Shown one piece after another: positions 8,603 through 18,197 of a stretch of DNA of 64,000 bases; positions within the stretch are counted from its first letter, which is position 1, and the number at the start of each line of letters is the position of its first letter. The DNA comes from Bacteroidota bacterium (lineage in GTDB: Bacteria > Bacteroidota > Bacteroidia > UKL13-3). The position numbers and the translations under genes are program-made. The notes below the pieces were generated by a model, which was given only the letters and a program-made list of their open reading frames with translations, was not told the DNA's origin and searched no databases. The DNA lies in NCBI GenBank assembly GCA_027491085.1, contig JAIXWW010000019.1, positions 124,001 through 188,000 of the forward strand, written 5' to 3'.

Positions 8603-11600
8603 TTAATTAACAGAAATCTTAGCAACACTAGCTTCAGAACCTACTTGTAATTTAACAAAGTAGATACCTGTAGAAAGATTAGCATTGATTTCAGAGTTAA
8701 TAATACCATTATCGTTAGTTAGAGAGAATTCTCTTACAACTTGACCTAATATATTTGTAATAACTAAAGTAGCGTTTGTATTTACATTTTCTGTAGTCAT
8801 TAACACATTGAAGTTACCATTATTAGGGTTAGGGAATACACTTAAAGTATTAGGCAATGCAGTTGCATTTTCAATTACTTCATTTAATTCCATTTCTGAA
8901 CTATTTTTACTTAAAGTAGTTGTACCATTTAAAGCGAATGTTTTACCAGTTCCAGTACCACAATTGTTAACAATTTCTACTTTTAAAGAACCTGTTTTGA
9001 AAACAGTTTTTGCACCTGTGCTATCAAAACGTAATGATAAAGTATCAGTAGTTGTTGTAACAACATTACCAACTCTAACACCTGATAAAGGAGTAACAAA
9101 AGTAGCAGGGATAGTCCATTTGTATTCTGAAACAGCACTACCAGCAGTTACACTTGCAGTATATCTTACAGTTGTATTAGCTAAAGCTGGACCATTACTT
9201 GTTACTTTATAAACACCAGCTTTAACTTTAGCTACTGTTACACTAAATTTAGTACCTAAACCAGCATTGTTGTATGGAGTTACCGCTATAGGACCAGAGG
9301 CATGAGCAGAATCAAAAACTACACCGATTGAATTAGCTGAAGTTAAAATAGTTTTGATTGGATTTGTTAAGTAATCAGTTAATGCATTAGAACCTACACG
9401 ACAGATACGAGCATTTTTAGGAACATCCCATTTGTAACCAATAACGTTGTTTGCTGCTGCAATATTACTATTTGTTATAGTATAGTCAAATTCTGAAGTA
9501 AAGCCACTTGTAACAGCAACTGGACAAATATTAGTCATTAATGGACGAGCATATAAAGTAGCACCACTTAATGCAACAGTTGGAGCAACTGATAATTCAA
9601 ATCTAGTAGCATCAATAATTTTAGAAATAACTGTTCCTGCTTTTAAAGTTCCAGTTCCTGCAATTTTGGTTAATGCCATACCTTCAGCTAAACCAGAGGT
9701 AGAAGCTACTGTGACAATAGTTAATAAACTGCTTGCGTTTGTTAAAGATGAAGAACCTGAAGCAAAAGTATTTTGAGGAACAAAATATGCTCTTAAAATA
9801 CCACCAGTGGTTAATGCAGTAGTTACGTTGTTTAAAACTGTAAAAGAAGTTCCGCTTGTAATAGCAGTAATCACATTATTTGTTCCTACGTTACCTGCTG
9901 TAGTACCAGCTACAACTCTAACGTGCATTCCAACTTGTAAACCAGCAGTGCTAGCAACTGTTATTACTTTTGAAGTTGTTGCAGTAGCTCCTGTTAAGGT
10001 TACTTGTGCAGCAGCACCAATTAAATTATTGTTTGGATTAGAACCTAAAGATTGAACCAAAAATAATGGTTTAGTTTTTGAAATTCTGATTGAATCTTTT
10101 GCAGAAAAAGTATTAGAAGCAGAGTTAGTAGCTTGAACGTAAATGTATAATGGTTTTGCTATTGTAGAAGCTAAATTAGTAGCAAATGAAACTACAACAG
10201 AAGTAGTACCTTGTCCTGAAACAAAAGTTACACCGCTTTTTGCATTAGTAGACCAAACATAAGAATCTGCATTTGCTAAAGAACCAACGGTAATAGTAGC
10301 AGTTTGTACATCACTTAAATTAGCAACTTCTACTGAATCACCACTGTTAGGAGCTGTGATAGTTGCATCACCTAAACCTAATTTGGTTCTTGAAGCAATA
10401 AATACATCATCAAAATTAGCACCCGACTCTAATGGAGAACCTGTAGCAGGGCGGTAATCCATGTTATAATTTGAAGTAGTTATGTTATCAACAAATAAAC
10501 CGTTTGAAGCAGCTTGGTAAGCATTATTCATACCAGTAAACATTGCATCAGCTGTTAATGCTGCATTTGCAGGATATAAACCATTAGCACCTGAATAAGT
10601 ACCAACCATGTAAGCATTGTTTTTAATACTTGCAAAAACATTGTATTTCACTGCAGTAGCATTTAATGAATCAGCAGCATTGTATAAACCATTTTTAGCA
10701 TTTAAAATACAATCGTTACCATCAAACTGTAAACCTTTGTTATAATCAGTAAATACTGAATTAAATACACGTAAGCTAGAATTTCTTCTGATACGTAAAC
10801 CTCTTTCATATTTAGAACTAACTGTTTGTGATAAATCATTACGGTAAGGACCAACACAAGTAATATTTGAAAATACTGCATTAACTCTTGGAGTTAAAGT
10901 ACGAACTGTTCCTACAGGATCATTGTCTGATTCAAAACCTTCAGATGTAGAACCAGTACTTGCATCAAAAAGATTTTTATCACGAATTACTAAACCAAAC
11001 TGAACTGTTCCGCTGTAACCTAAATCTGTGTCCATATCATCATCTAAGTTTCTGTATGAAACTAAATGCGTGCAATTAACTGTACCACCAAACCACTCAA
11101 AAGCATCATCATTAATAAATGAAGTTTGAACGTGATCAATTTTGGTTTTACGACCAACACCACCCATTGTTAAACCATTAATTTCTTTGTCTGGTGAGAA
11201 AATATAACCACCAAACTCTATACGTGCATATGATAATACACCTGAGTTATCATCATCATCATTACCACCAAATTCATTATCTGTAGAAGCAGCTAAACCT
11301 TCAACGTTTGAAACTCCACCTGTAGCATTAATTCTAGCTTTACCTAAAATTATGATACCACCCCAATCACCAACATTTCTTTGACCTGCAGCTTTTGATG
11401 AAGTAAAAACAATTGGATTAACAGCAGTACCTTGAGCAACAATTTTTGCTCCTCTTGATACAATTAAACAAGAGTTAGAAACCGAAGCATCACCTTTAAT
11501 AATAGCACCAGCAGCAATAGTTAAAGTTGCACCTGGTTTTACATAAATTGGTCCTTTAATTAAATAAACTTGATTTGCATTCCAAGTTCTTGAAGAAGTA

Positions 11601-11800
11601 ATAGGAGCCGAAACGGTAACAGTAGCTCCAGCTTTAGTGTAAGCTTCGTTTTGAGGATCGAAATTAGTCCATCCAGAAGTCCAAGGAGTAACACCTGGCT
11701 CAAAAGCTCCTCTGTAAGATACAGACTGTAATGTTCTTGTTTGACCAATAACCATTGCAGTCATCATCAAAGCAAAAATTGTTGTTGTAATTTTTTTCAT
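8603..11800 (-). CDS. T9SS-secreted beta-helix and Ig-like surface protein
   Basis: A 1065-residue cell-surface protein with a signal peptide at residues 1-19 (MKKITTTIFALMMTAMVIG). Residues 75-475 are a right-handed beta-helix-like region of the widespread Bacteroidota type. It opens with NQVYLIKGPIYVKPGATLTI, has GDWGGIIILG and DDAFEWFGGTVNC motifs, and contains Asp-rich loops (residues 173-186 and 252-260) that may bind calcium. Ig/PKD-like segments follow, then two homologous modules of about 60-70 residues (600-671 and 685-751). The C-terminus, about residues 980-1065, is a type A T9SS sorting domain (VFPNPNNGNF, GIYFVKLQ). A TonB-dependent receptor lies directly upstream; genes of these two kinds often sit side by side in this phylum. 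The ligand is unknown. Confidence 0.87.
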   Translation of the reverse strand: MKKITTTIFALMMTAMVIGQTRTLQSVSYRGAFEPGVTPWTSGWTNFDPQNEAYTKAGATVTVSAPITSSRTWNANQVYLIKGPIYVKPGATLTIAAGAIIKGDASVSNSCLIVSRGAKIVAQGTAVNPIVFTSSKAAGQRNVGDWGGIIILGKARINATGGVSNVEGLAASTDNEFGGNDDDDNSGVLSYARIEFGGYIFSPDKEINGLTMGGVGRKTKIDHVQTSFINDDAFEWFGGTVNCTHLVSYRNLDDDMDTDLGYSGTVQFGLVIRDKNLFDASTGSTSEGFESDNDPVGTVRTLTPRVNAVFSNITCVGPYRNDLSQTVSSKYERGLRIRRNSSLRVFNSVFTDYNKGLQFDGNDCILNAKNGLYNAADSLNATAVKYNVFASIKNNAYMVGTYSGANGLYPANAALTADAMFTGMNNAYQAASNGLFVDNITTSNYNMDYRPATGSPLESGANFDDVFIASRTKLGLGDATITAPNSGDSVEVANLSDVQTATITVGSLANADSYVWSTNAKSGVTFVSGQGTTSVVVSFATNLASTIAKPLYIYVQATNSASNTFSAKDSIRISKTKPLFLVQSLGSNPNNNLIGAAAQVTLTGATATTSKVITVASTAGLQVGMHVRVVAGTTAGNVGTNNVITAITSGTSFTVLNNVTTALTTGGILRAYFVPQNTFASGSSSLTNASSLLTIVTVASTSGLAEGMALTKIAGTGTLKAGTVISKIIDATRFELSVAPTVALSGATLYARPLMTNICPVAVTSGFTSEFDYTITNSNIAAANNVIGYKWDVPKNARICRVGSNALTDYLTNPIKTILTSANSIGVVFDSAHASGPIAVTPYNNAGLGTKFSVTVAKVKAGVYKVTSNGPALANTTVRYTASVTAGSAVSEYKWTIPATFVTPLSGVRVGNVVTTTTDTLSLRFDSTGAKTVFKTGSLKVEIVNNCGTGTGKTFALNGTTTLSKNSSEMELNEVIENATALPNTLSVFPNPNNGNFNVLMTTENVNTNATLVITNILGQVVREFSLTNDNGIINSEINANLSTGIYFVKLQVGSEASVAKISVN
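9548..10003 (-). repeat. Two diverged protein modules repeated in tandem inside the T9SS gene
   Basis: Residues about 600-671 and 685-751 of the encoded protein share the pattern VASTxGLxxGM, then a Gly/Thr loop, then an I-x-K/A-I strand, then LSGATLYA or TTGGILRA. This is an internal duplication of a surface-protein module. It was judged by eye from the translation. Confidence 0.55.
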
Positions 11801-11832
11801 TTCTTTTTGTTTTAAGTTTTTAAAATGTATCG

Positions 11833-11840
11833 CAAAACTA
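11833..11840 (-). promoter_or_regulatory. Candidate -7 box of the T9SS protein gene
   Basis: On the - strand the sequence reads TAGTTTTG, a full match to TAnnTTTG, 32 bases before the start codon at 11800. No clear TTTG -33 box is present at the expected distance, so the call rests on the -7 box only. Confidence 0.45.
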
Positions 11841-11924
11841 AAAATCCAATGTAAACAGATAATGTTTTTAGTATTATTCTAAATTTATGTTTATGTTAAC
11901 AGAATGCAGTTTTTCCAAAATAAA

Positions 11925-14768
11925 TCAAAACTTATATGCAGCGGAGAAAGAAAATTCATTACCAAAATTTCTAGAAATAATTTTCAAATCTGAATCTTTA
12001 TCATATTGGTAATTATTATTCAAATCATTGTAAAAAACTAAATCTTGAACAAAAATATCTTTGGCATTTAATCTAACCTCCAATTTGTTTTTTAAGAATG
12101 TTTTTGAAACCTGAAAATCAACAACAGTTCTGCCTTTTTCCCATAAACTAGGTTCATTTACATTTCCAACAATTGAAATCCTGTCACCAACGCTATTACA
12201 AGATAAATTTATAGAATATCCTTTTTTGGTGTTTTGATATTGAATACCAGCATTTAATACATAAGGTGATTGACCTTGAAGCCTTCTATCTTGATCAATC
12301 GATTTATTTTCACTATTTACAATTACTTTAGATTCGATATATGCAAAGTTTGAATAAATAGATAAATTCTCTAAAACATCATTCGAATCAATATTTAATA
12401 ATGATGCTAGTAGTACCCTAAATTCTATCTCAAATCCATAATTTGCTGCTGAGCTTGCATTAATATAAGTCACCTCTCTTGCAGCATTTGGATTAGAACG
12501 CTGTTCAATAGGATTAATAAATGATTTGTAAAATAAACTACCTGATAATAATTGATTTCTTCCTGGGAAAAATTCATACCTAAGATCATAGTTAAATATT
12601 TTACATCTAGTAATGGTATCATTACCTGAATAGGTATATCTGTTAGTAAAATCATAAAAAACAAATGGAGCCAATTCTCTAAATTCAGGTCTATTAACAG
12701 TTTCAGAATATGATAGTCTTAAATTTTGTTTATCAGTTAATGAATAAACTACATTTAAAGAAGGTAGAAAATCATATTTAGTGGTATTAACTCTAATTGG
12801 AGTTCTATCATCTCTTGTAGAATTTAACTTAAGGTAAAAAGTTTCTAATCTACTTCCCCATATAGCTCTAAATCTGCTACCAATTTTAGTATCTATCATT
12901 ATAAACCTTGCAAAAATATCGGAACCAGCATCATAGGCATCATAAGGGTTAATAATTTGCTCTAGCATAAAGCCGCCTTTACCATTTGCTAGTATTCCCA
13001 TGTTTTGTTTTGAAAATAAATCCATATCGTTTAAATAAAGAAGTGAATCTTCAAATTCAATACCTCCCCCACCAGTTTGTTGAAGTCTTGCATAGTTCAA
13101 TTTCCTGGCAAAAAAATTCCTATTTCTTGTTTGAAAATTAAACCCAAATTTAAAATTGTTTTTAAAATTTTTATTAAAATCAAAATTTTCACTAAAATCT
13201 ACTTGTGCACTTTTAATATTTTCATCAATGGTGGTATATAAATAGGTACCGCCCGTAGATGCAGCAAAATCAGCATTTGAAACTATATTGGCTTTAAATC
13301 TTTCATTTGTTCCTGCATCGTATAACAACCTTCTCATACCTGGAGTTAGTCGAGTAACATTACCATTAGAAATCAATAAATTAATTTTGGTTTTGGTTTT
13401 TGGAATAAAATGCTCTGAACTTAGCTGATTTGTAATAATTTCGTTTGAAGTAAACCAAAACAAATTTGATTCTGTTCTCAAAGGATCTACTTGATTTAAG
13501 TTAAATGCTCCTACCCTTCTCACCACTCTATCTTCCGAATTGATACTATATATATTTTTAAAACTTACTGAATTATTAGTATTGATTTTCCATGATAAAT
13601 TAAAAAGTATTCCAGCTAATACTCTTGAAGTGTAGTTTTCATCTTTTAAATTTGTTTGAATTTTATTATTATCTCCTTGATCAAATGAATAAGAATATTG
13701 GTCGAATTTATTTGGTGTATTGTTGTAGGTTAAAGAAAATAATAAACCAACAGCATCTTTTGATTTAATTTTAAAAGATCTTCCTAAAGTGTATTGCATG
13801 GAAACCGAAGTTCCAAAAGTACTTTTAATTGAACCCCAATCATTAGGCATTAATTTAGCGGCTTCAGCTTTTTCTGCCCTCGTTTCTGGCCAACTATTTA
13901 GTGCTGGCAATCCGTTTGGTAATGCTCTTGTTCCATCATCAAGCCCAATAAAATCTAAATTGCCACCTTTATAAGTTATCTTTTCCTTGAAGGTGGTTAA
14001 TGTATTTATACCTAATCCAAAACTAAATGACTGAAAGTTTTCATCGGGAACATTTTTGGTATTAATCAATATTATTCCACCAGCAAATTCACCAGTTTGA
14101 TCTGGTGTTGCAGTTTTGGTAATAATCAAATTGTCTAACATATTTGAAGGAAAAATATCAAATGCGAATGCTTTTCTATCGGACTCAGAACTTGGCAATG
14201 CCGATCCATTCAAATAAGCAGCATTATACCTTTCATTCAAACCCCTAATTATTGCAAATTTATTGTCTTGAATACTTGCTCCGCTTACACGTTTTAAAAC
14301 ATCACTTGTGCTTTTATCAGGACTTCTTTTAATGGTTTCAGCTGAAATTGCATCTCCAACTGATGCTGCATTCTTTTGCATAATTAGCAATGCACTAACA
14401 TTGTCACGTTTAACCTTTGCCTTTATATTTACATCTTTTAGTTGTCTTTGTTTTTCAAATAAAACAATGTTTAAAGTTGTGGTTTGATTAGCCTTTACCA
14501 CTACATTTTCAGTTACTGTGGTTTCAAATCCAGTATACTTTGCAGTTACTTTGTAGGTACCTGGTTTTAAATTGTTAATGGTAAAATCACCATTATAATC
14601 TGTAGCAACAGATTTAGTAAAAACATCTAAACTAATAGTAACTATGGAACTAATTAAACCTTCATTTTTAGATGAAATTACCTTTCCTGAAACTTTACCT
14701 ACTTGACTAAAAGCTGTTGAGGAAAATATAAGAATAAATATGATGGTGAATTGTAAATTTTTGAACAT
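11925..14768 (-). CDS. TonB-dependent outer-membrane receptor
   Basis: A 947-residue outer-membrane transporter that would import a ligand with energy from TonB/ExbBD. It has a signal peptide (residues 1-21, MFKNLQFTIIFILIFSSTAFS) and a carboxypeptidase-regulatory-like domain (about 25-110, with GKVSGKVISS and LKPGTYKVTAKYTGFE). A plug domain (about 130-240) contains SVGDAISAETIKRSPDKS and an IIRGLNERYN motif. The barrel runs to a terminal aromatic residue (AAYKF). No SusD partner is adjacent; instead a large T9SS surface protein follows 124 bases downstream, so this looks like a receptor plus secreted binding-protein pair. It starts 57 bases after the WcaJ-like gene and may partly share its transcription. 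Confidence 0.9.
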   Translation of the reverse strand: MFKNLQFTIIFILIFSSTAFSQVGKVSGKVISSKNEGLISSIVTISLDVFTKSVATDYNGDFTINNLKPGTYKVTAKYTGFETTVTENVVVKANQTTTLNIVLFEKQRQLKDVNIKAKVKRDNVSALLIMQKNAASVGDAISAETIKRSPDKSTSDVLKRVSGASIQDNKFAIIRGLNERYNAAYLNGSALPSSESDRKAFAFDIFPSNMLDNLIITKTATPDQTGEFAGGIILINTKNVPDENFQSFSFGLGINTLTTFKEKITYKGGNLDFIGLDDGTRALPNGLPALNSWPETRAEKAEAAKLMPNDWGSIKSTFGTSVSMQYTLGRSFKIKSKDAVGLLFSLTYNNTPNKFDQYSYSFDQGDNNKIQTNLKDENYTSRVLAGILFNLSWKINTNNSVSFKNIYSINSEDRVVRRVGAFNLNQVDPLRTESNLFWFTSNEIITNQLSSEHFIPKTKTKINLLISNGNVTRLTPGMRRLLYDAGTNERFKANIVSNADFAASTGGTYLYTTIDENIKSAQVDFSENFDFNKNFKNNFKFGFNFQTRNRNFFARKLNYARLQQTGGGGIEFEDSLLYLNDMDLFSKQNMGILANGKGGFMLEQIINPYDAYDAGSDIFARFIMIDTKIGSRFRAIWGSRLETFYLKLNSTRDDRTPIRVNTTKYDFLPSLNVVYSLTDKQNLRLSYSETVNRPEFRELAPFVFYDFTNRYTYSGNDTITRCKIFNYDLRYEFFPGRNQLLSGSLFYKSFINPIEQRSNPNAAREVTYINASSAANYGFEIEFRVLLASLLNIDSNDVLENLSIYSNFAYIESKVIVNSENKSIDQDRRLQGQSPYVLNAGIQYQNTKKGYSINLSCNSVGDRISIVGNVNEPSLWEKGRTVVDFQVSKTFLKNKLEVRLNAKDIFVQDLVFYNDLNNNYQYDKDSDLKIISRNFGNEFSFSAAYKF

Positions 14769-14825
14769 AAGCTTTAATAAAAAAATGTTTATTGGTAATT
14801 GATGATTTGTTAATTGAAGAAAAAT

Positions 14826-16220
14826 TTAATAGGCATTATCATCACCAACTAAAGTAAGCATAAACGTTTTGAACATGATATCAATATCGTGCCAAATAGA
14901 CCAATTTTTAATGTATTGAAGATCGTATTTTACCCTAATTTCCATCATTTTATGGTCTAAATTACCCCTTAATCCATTTATTTGAGCCCAACCACTAATG
15001 CCTGGTTTGATAAAATGCCTTTGCATATAAAATTCAACAACATCACCATATTGTTTTGTATGGTTTAACATGTGAGGGCGCGGACCTATAATGCTCATTT
15101 GGCCTATAAATACATTAAAAAACTGAGGTAATTCATCCAAACTAGATTTACGCAAAAATTGACCAATTCTTGTAAATCTAAAATCATGCTTTTCTGCTTG
15201 TTTTGAATCTTGAATCTCATTTGGAATCATGGTTCTAAATTTTAAACAAGTAAATGGAACATTTTTTCTTCCACTTCTGAGTTGTTTGAATAGTACAGGT
15301 CCTTTGGAGTCAAGTTTAATTAATAGTGCTAATATTGGATAAAGCCAACTTAATATGAAAATAATTACTAATGAACTAATTATTAAGTCAAACAATCGTT
15401 TTCTAATTCTATTGTCTAATTCTTCTAGTGGCTCTCTTGTATAATCAACTATTAGTGTTTCTGATTTTATATTAATTTTAAATTGATTGGTTAATACCAT
15501 ATCAAATTCAGGAATGAATTTAAACCTTATAAATTCTTTTTCGGCCAAATTTACAATTTGCAAATACATGTCATCGTTTAAGGGCATTATTACCGAAAAA
15601 ATTTCTGAAATATTGTTACTTTTTGCAGTAAGTATAGCTTCTTTAAAAAGTTCTAGGGTAATATTTTTATTGTTTACTTTTGGAAGAACTGGAATTAATT
15701 TGTATCCAGAGTCTTCAGATTTTAAATATTCAAAAAGTTTTGGATAAATATCGGCATCACCCAAAATAGCAACCCTTTTCCTTAAGTGAATAATATTATC
15801 AAGTTTATTTAAGTAATAACTAGTTAAATATCTTGAAATTGGTAAATATATAATGGAACTAAAAAAGTATAAAAGTATAAAAATATTATTGATACGAATT
15901 GAACTGAGAAATAATAATGAGAAAGATAAAAGAATTAATAAATGAAAAAAGAATAATTTAAATGATGATTTTAAGTTGTAGATTATTTGGAAATTTTTTT
16001 CGTAGGTTTTAAAAAAATAAGAAAGTACAATCCAAGTAATATTGTAGCTAATTATTAGGTATTTTAAATCAATAACACTTCCAATATTAAGTTTAATTGG
16101 TTCATTTAAAATATAGGTAAGTAAAAAAATAACACTATTTAATCCAATTAAATCAAACAATAAAATAAAAACACGCAATAAGAAGATATAAAGTGAATTC
16201 TTATGAAATCTTTTTCCCAT
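14826..16220 (-). CDS. Undecaprenyl-phosphate sugar phosphotransferase (WcaJ-like)
   Basis: Initiating enzyme of exopolysaccharide synthesis: it transfers a sugar-1-phosphate from a nucleotide sugar to undecaprenyl phosphate at the inner membrane. The 464-residue layout is typical of the polyprenyl glycosylphosphotransferase family. There are four or five N-terminal membrane segments (about residues 10-125), a CoA-binding-like middle domain, a further hydrophobic segment near 275-300, and the catalytic sugar transferase domain. The latter shows KRLFDLIISS, FKQLRSGR, CLKFRTM, RKSSLDELPQ and SIIGPRPH, then PGISGWAQINGLRG. It is the last biosynthetic gene of the cluster. The sugar specificity cannot be read. 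Confidence 0.93.
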   Translation of the reverse strand: MGKRFHKNSLYIFLLRVFILLFDLIGLNSVIFLLTYILNEPIKLNIGSVIDLKYLIISYNITWIVLSYFFKTYEKNFQIIYNLKSSFKLFFFHLLILLSFSLLFLSSIRINNIFILLYFFSSIIYLPISRYLTSYYLNKLDNIIHLRKRVAILGDADIYPKLFEYLKSEDSGYKLIPVLPKVNNKNITLELFKEAILTAKSNNISEIFSVIMPLNDDMYLQIVNLAEKEFIRFKFIPEFDMVLTNQFKINIKSETLIVDYTREPLEELDNRIRKRLFDLIISSLVIIFILSWLYPILALLIKLDSKGPVLFKQLRSGRKNVPFTCLKFRTMIPNEIQDSKQAEKHDFRFTRIGQFLRKSSLDELPQFFNVFIGQMSIIGPRPHMLNHTKQYGDVVEFYMQRHFIKPGISGWAQINGLRGNLDHKMMEIRVKYDLQYIKNWSIWHDIDIMFKTFMLTLVGDDNAY

Positions 16221-16323
16221 TAATACTAATTGTTATAATTAGGCAATAATAGCAGTTAAGTGTTACTTAAATATTTACTTGAATATACCAAAATGTTATC
16301 TGATTGTTATTTGAATTATTAAA

Positions 16324-16911
16324 TTAATCTATAATTTGAACTAGCATAATTGAAAACTGCATAAGATCTCCTTGTTTGTTTTCTTTAGATATAGCTTCGT
16401 TTATTCGATAAGTTATATTAAAATTTAGGCCGAATTTTGAATTGAACCAATAATTTGTACCCAATCCAAAATTTAAATTTAATTCACTGGCTTCACCCCT
16501 ATATATATAGCCAGTTGTGGCTGTAACGTAAGGATCAATATTGGTTTTATATTTTAACAATGGAATAAAGTTGAGTTTAGCTCCTAACTCTACGAAGTAT
16601 ATATCTTTAGAATTTTTTAAGGTTATTCCACTAATTTTTTGTTTTTCTTGATAAACATTAGTTCCGGCAATTCCTATTACAGCAAAATCACTTCGAATTC
16701 TTTTTTCTAAACCAAAGGTTATTGGACTAATATTCCATAACACAGTTTCGTTTTTCAAATAATTTTCAAATTGATTTCTATCTTCAAAAATTATATTTAC
16801 ACCATAAGAGATTAAATATGGTTTCTTTTGGTAAATATCTTGTGCTTTACTAACTTTAACTAATACAGTTAATAGTAAAATAATCCAGCAGTATTTTAAA
16901 ATGTTTTTCAA
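16324..16911 (-). CDS. Small outer-membrane beta-barrel protein in the polysaccharide cluster
   Basis: A 195-residue protein with a signal peptide (residues 1-23, cut near SKAQ) and a beta-rich mature part with alternating hydrophobic residues, ending in a hydrophobic strand. It resembles small Bacteroidota outer-membrane barrel proteins; no specific family is recognised. The start is TTG at 16911: no in-frame ATG is nearby and the TTG gives the lysine-asparagine n-region of the signal peptide. Its place between the WcaI-like and WcaJ-like genes suggests a part in export or surface retention of the polymer (inference). Confidence 0.6.
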   Translation of the reverse strand: MKNILKYCWIILLLTVLVKVSKAQDIYQKKPYLISYGVNIIFEDRNQFENYLKNETVLWNISPITFGLEKRIRSDFAVIGIAGTNVYQEKQKISGITLKNSKDIYFVELGAKLNFIPLLKYKTNIDPYVTATTGYIYRGEASELNLNFGLGTNYWFNSKFGLNFNITYRINEAISKENKQGDLMQFSIMLVQIID

Positions 16912-16961
16912 GGCTTTATTTATTTTTTATTTTTAATGATAATGCTATTATTGGTATGTTA

Positions 16962-18197
16962 TTATAAAATATTGATAAATCTATTAAGTATGATTTCCTT
17001 ATCCAAGGTATTGGTTGAAAAGTTTCTAGCATTTATTTTTATATCATCATAGTTGTGATATAAACTTTTTTCAATTTTAGATATTAATTCACTTAAATTT
17101 TCTGGTTCCACCAAAATTCCAAGTTTATTATTTGAGATTAATTCATAAAGTTCAGTACCTTTTTCTGATCCAATAATTGTTAATCCACCAATTGCCATAA
17201 GTGTAGTTAGTTTACTTGGCATTACTAAATCAGCAGCATTCTTTTTTTGAAGAATTAAGTGTACATCGGCTATATTTAAAAACTCATTGTAAACTTCTTT
17301 TGATTGCAACGGAAGGAAATAAATATTTTTTATTTTTAACTCTTTTACCTCATTTTGAAGTTTAATTGAATAGGAACCAGAACTTGCTACAATAAATTTT
17401 ATTTTTTCATTTGATTGGTAGAATTGTGCCAATTCAACTAGTTGATTTAAGCCTTGTTTTTCACCAATACTTCCCGAATAAAGTACTATTTTATCATTTT
17501 CAGCAAACCCCCAATTTTTTCTACTTAACTTTGGATTTTCAAGGGGATAGAACGCCTTATTATCAACCCAATTTGGAAAAAAAAACACCTCTTTATTTGA
17601 TTGTGTAACAAGTTTTGAAATCATATTTTTACTAATTGAACTAATTTCATCCACATTTTTGAAAATATATAATTCAATTTTAGAAAAGATATTTAGCAGC
17701 ACTTTACCTTTTATCATTCTCAAGTTTTTGGCTGCTTCAATTTGCAAATCTTGCACATGATAAGTAATAGTAGCTCCTTTAAAAAACTTATAAAAAATTG
17801 CAACTAATCCTAAGTGGAAAGGAGGTGCTACACAAAATATATTTGAAATTTTAGGTTTGAACAATAAATAAAAAAATATAAAAAATGAACTTATTAAAAA
17901 ACTTGCCTCATGCAATATTCTTTTTAAACCACTGGCTTTCTTTGGCACATACATTGGGCACCTATAAATAGTTAATAAACCATTATTACTCACTTCTTTT
18001 TTATAAAAAAGTCCTTTATAAGGTTTTTGAATTTGCCAATAAGGATAATATGGAAATGAAGTAACTACTGTACATTTAATATTGTTTTCAACCAGCCAAT
18101 CAACCATGTCGCTAGTATACTTACCTATCCCGGTTAGTTCCGGGGCAAAGTTAATACCATATACAATCAGTTCTTTATTCTTACTATCTAAAATCAT
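16962..18197 (-). CDS. WcaI-like glycosyltransferase (GT4)
   Basis: A 411-residue glycosyltransferase of the GT-B fold. The N-terminus has the WcaI-type pattern IVYGINFAPELTGIGKYT followed by VVTSFPYYPYWQ and a RCPMYVPKK segment. The C-terminal nucleotide-sugar domain has VLYSGSIGEKQGLNQL. Known WcaI proteins act in colanic acid synthesis; here it is one of several chain-building enzymes. Its start overlaps the stop of the next gene in the four-base ATGA form (18194-18197), which indicates translational coupling. Confidence 0.88.
   Translation of the reverse strand: MILDSKNKELIVYGINFAPELTGIGKYTSDMVDWLVENNIKCTVVTSFPYYPYWQIQKPYKGLFYKKEVSNNGLLTIYRCPMYVPKKASGLKRILHEASFLISSFFIFFYLLFKPKISNIFCVAPPFHLGLVAIFYKFFKGATITYHVQDLQIEAAKNLRMIKGKVLLNIFSKIELYIFKNVDEISSISKNMISKLVTQSNKEVFFFPNWVDNKAFYPLENPKLSRKNWGFAENDKIVLYSGSIGEKQGLNQLVELAQFYQSNEKIKFIVASSGSYSIKLQNEVKELKIKNIYFLPLQSKEVYNEFLNIADVHLILQKKNAADLVMPSKLTTLMAIGGLTIIGSEKGTELYELISNNKLGILVEPENLSELISKIEKSLYHNYDDIKINARNFSTNTLDKEIILNRFINIL

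Noticed and set aside
8808..10055. Two long antisense frames (134 and 82 codons) opposite the T9SS gene
   Set aside because: They mirror the Ala/Thr/Val-rich coding strand, use no plausible start region and lie inside a well-supported gene.
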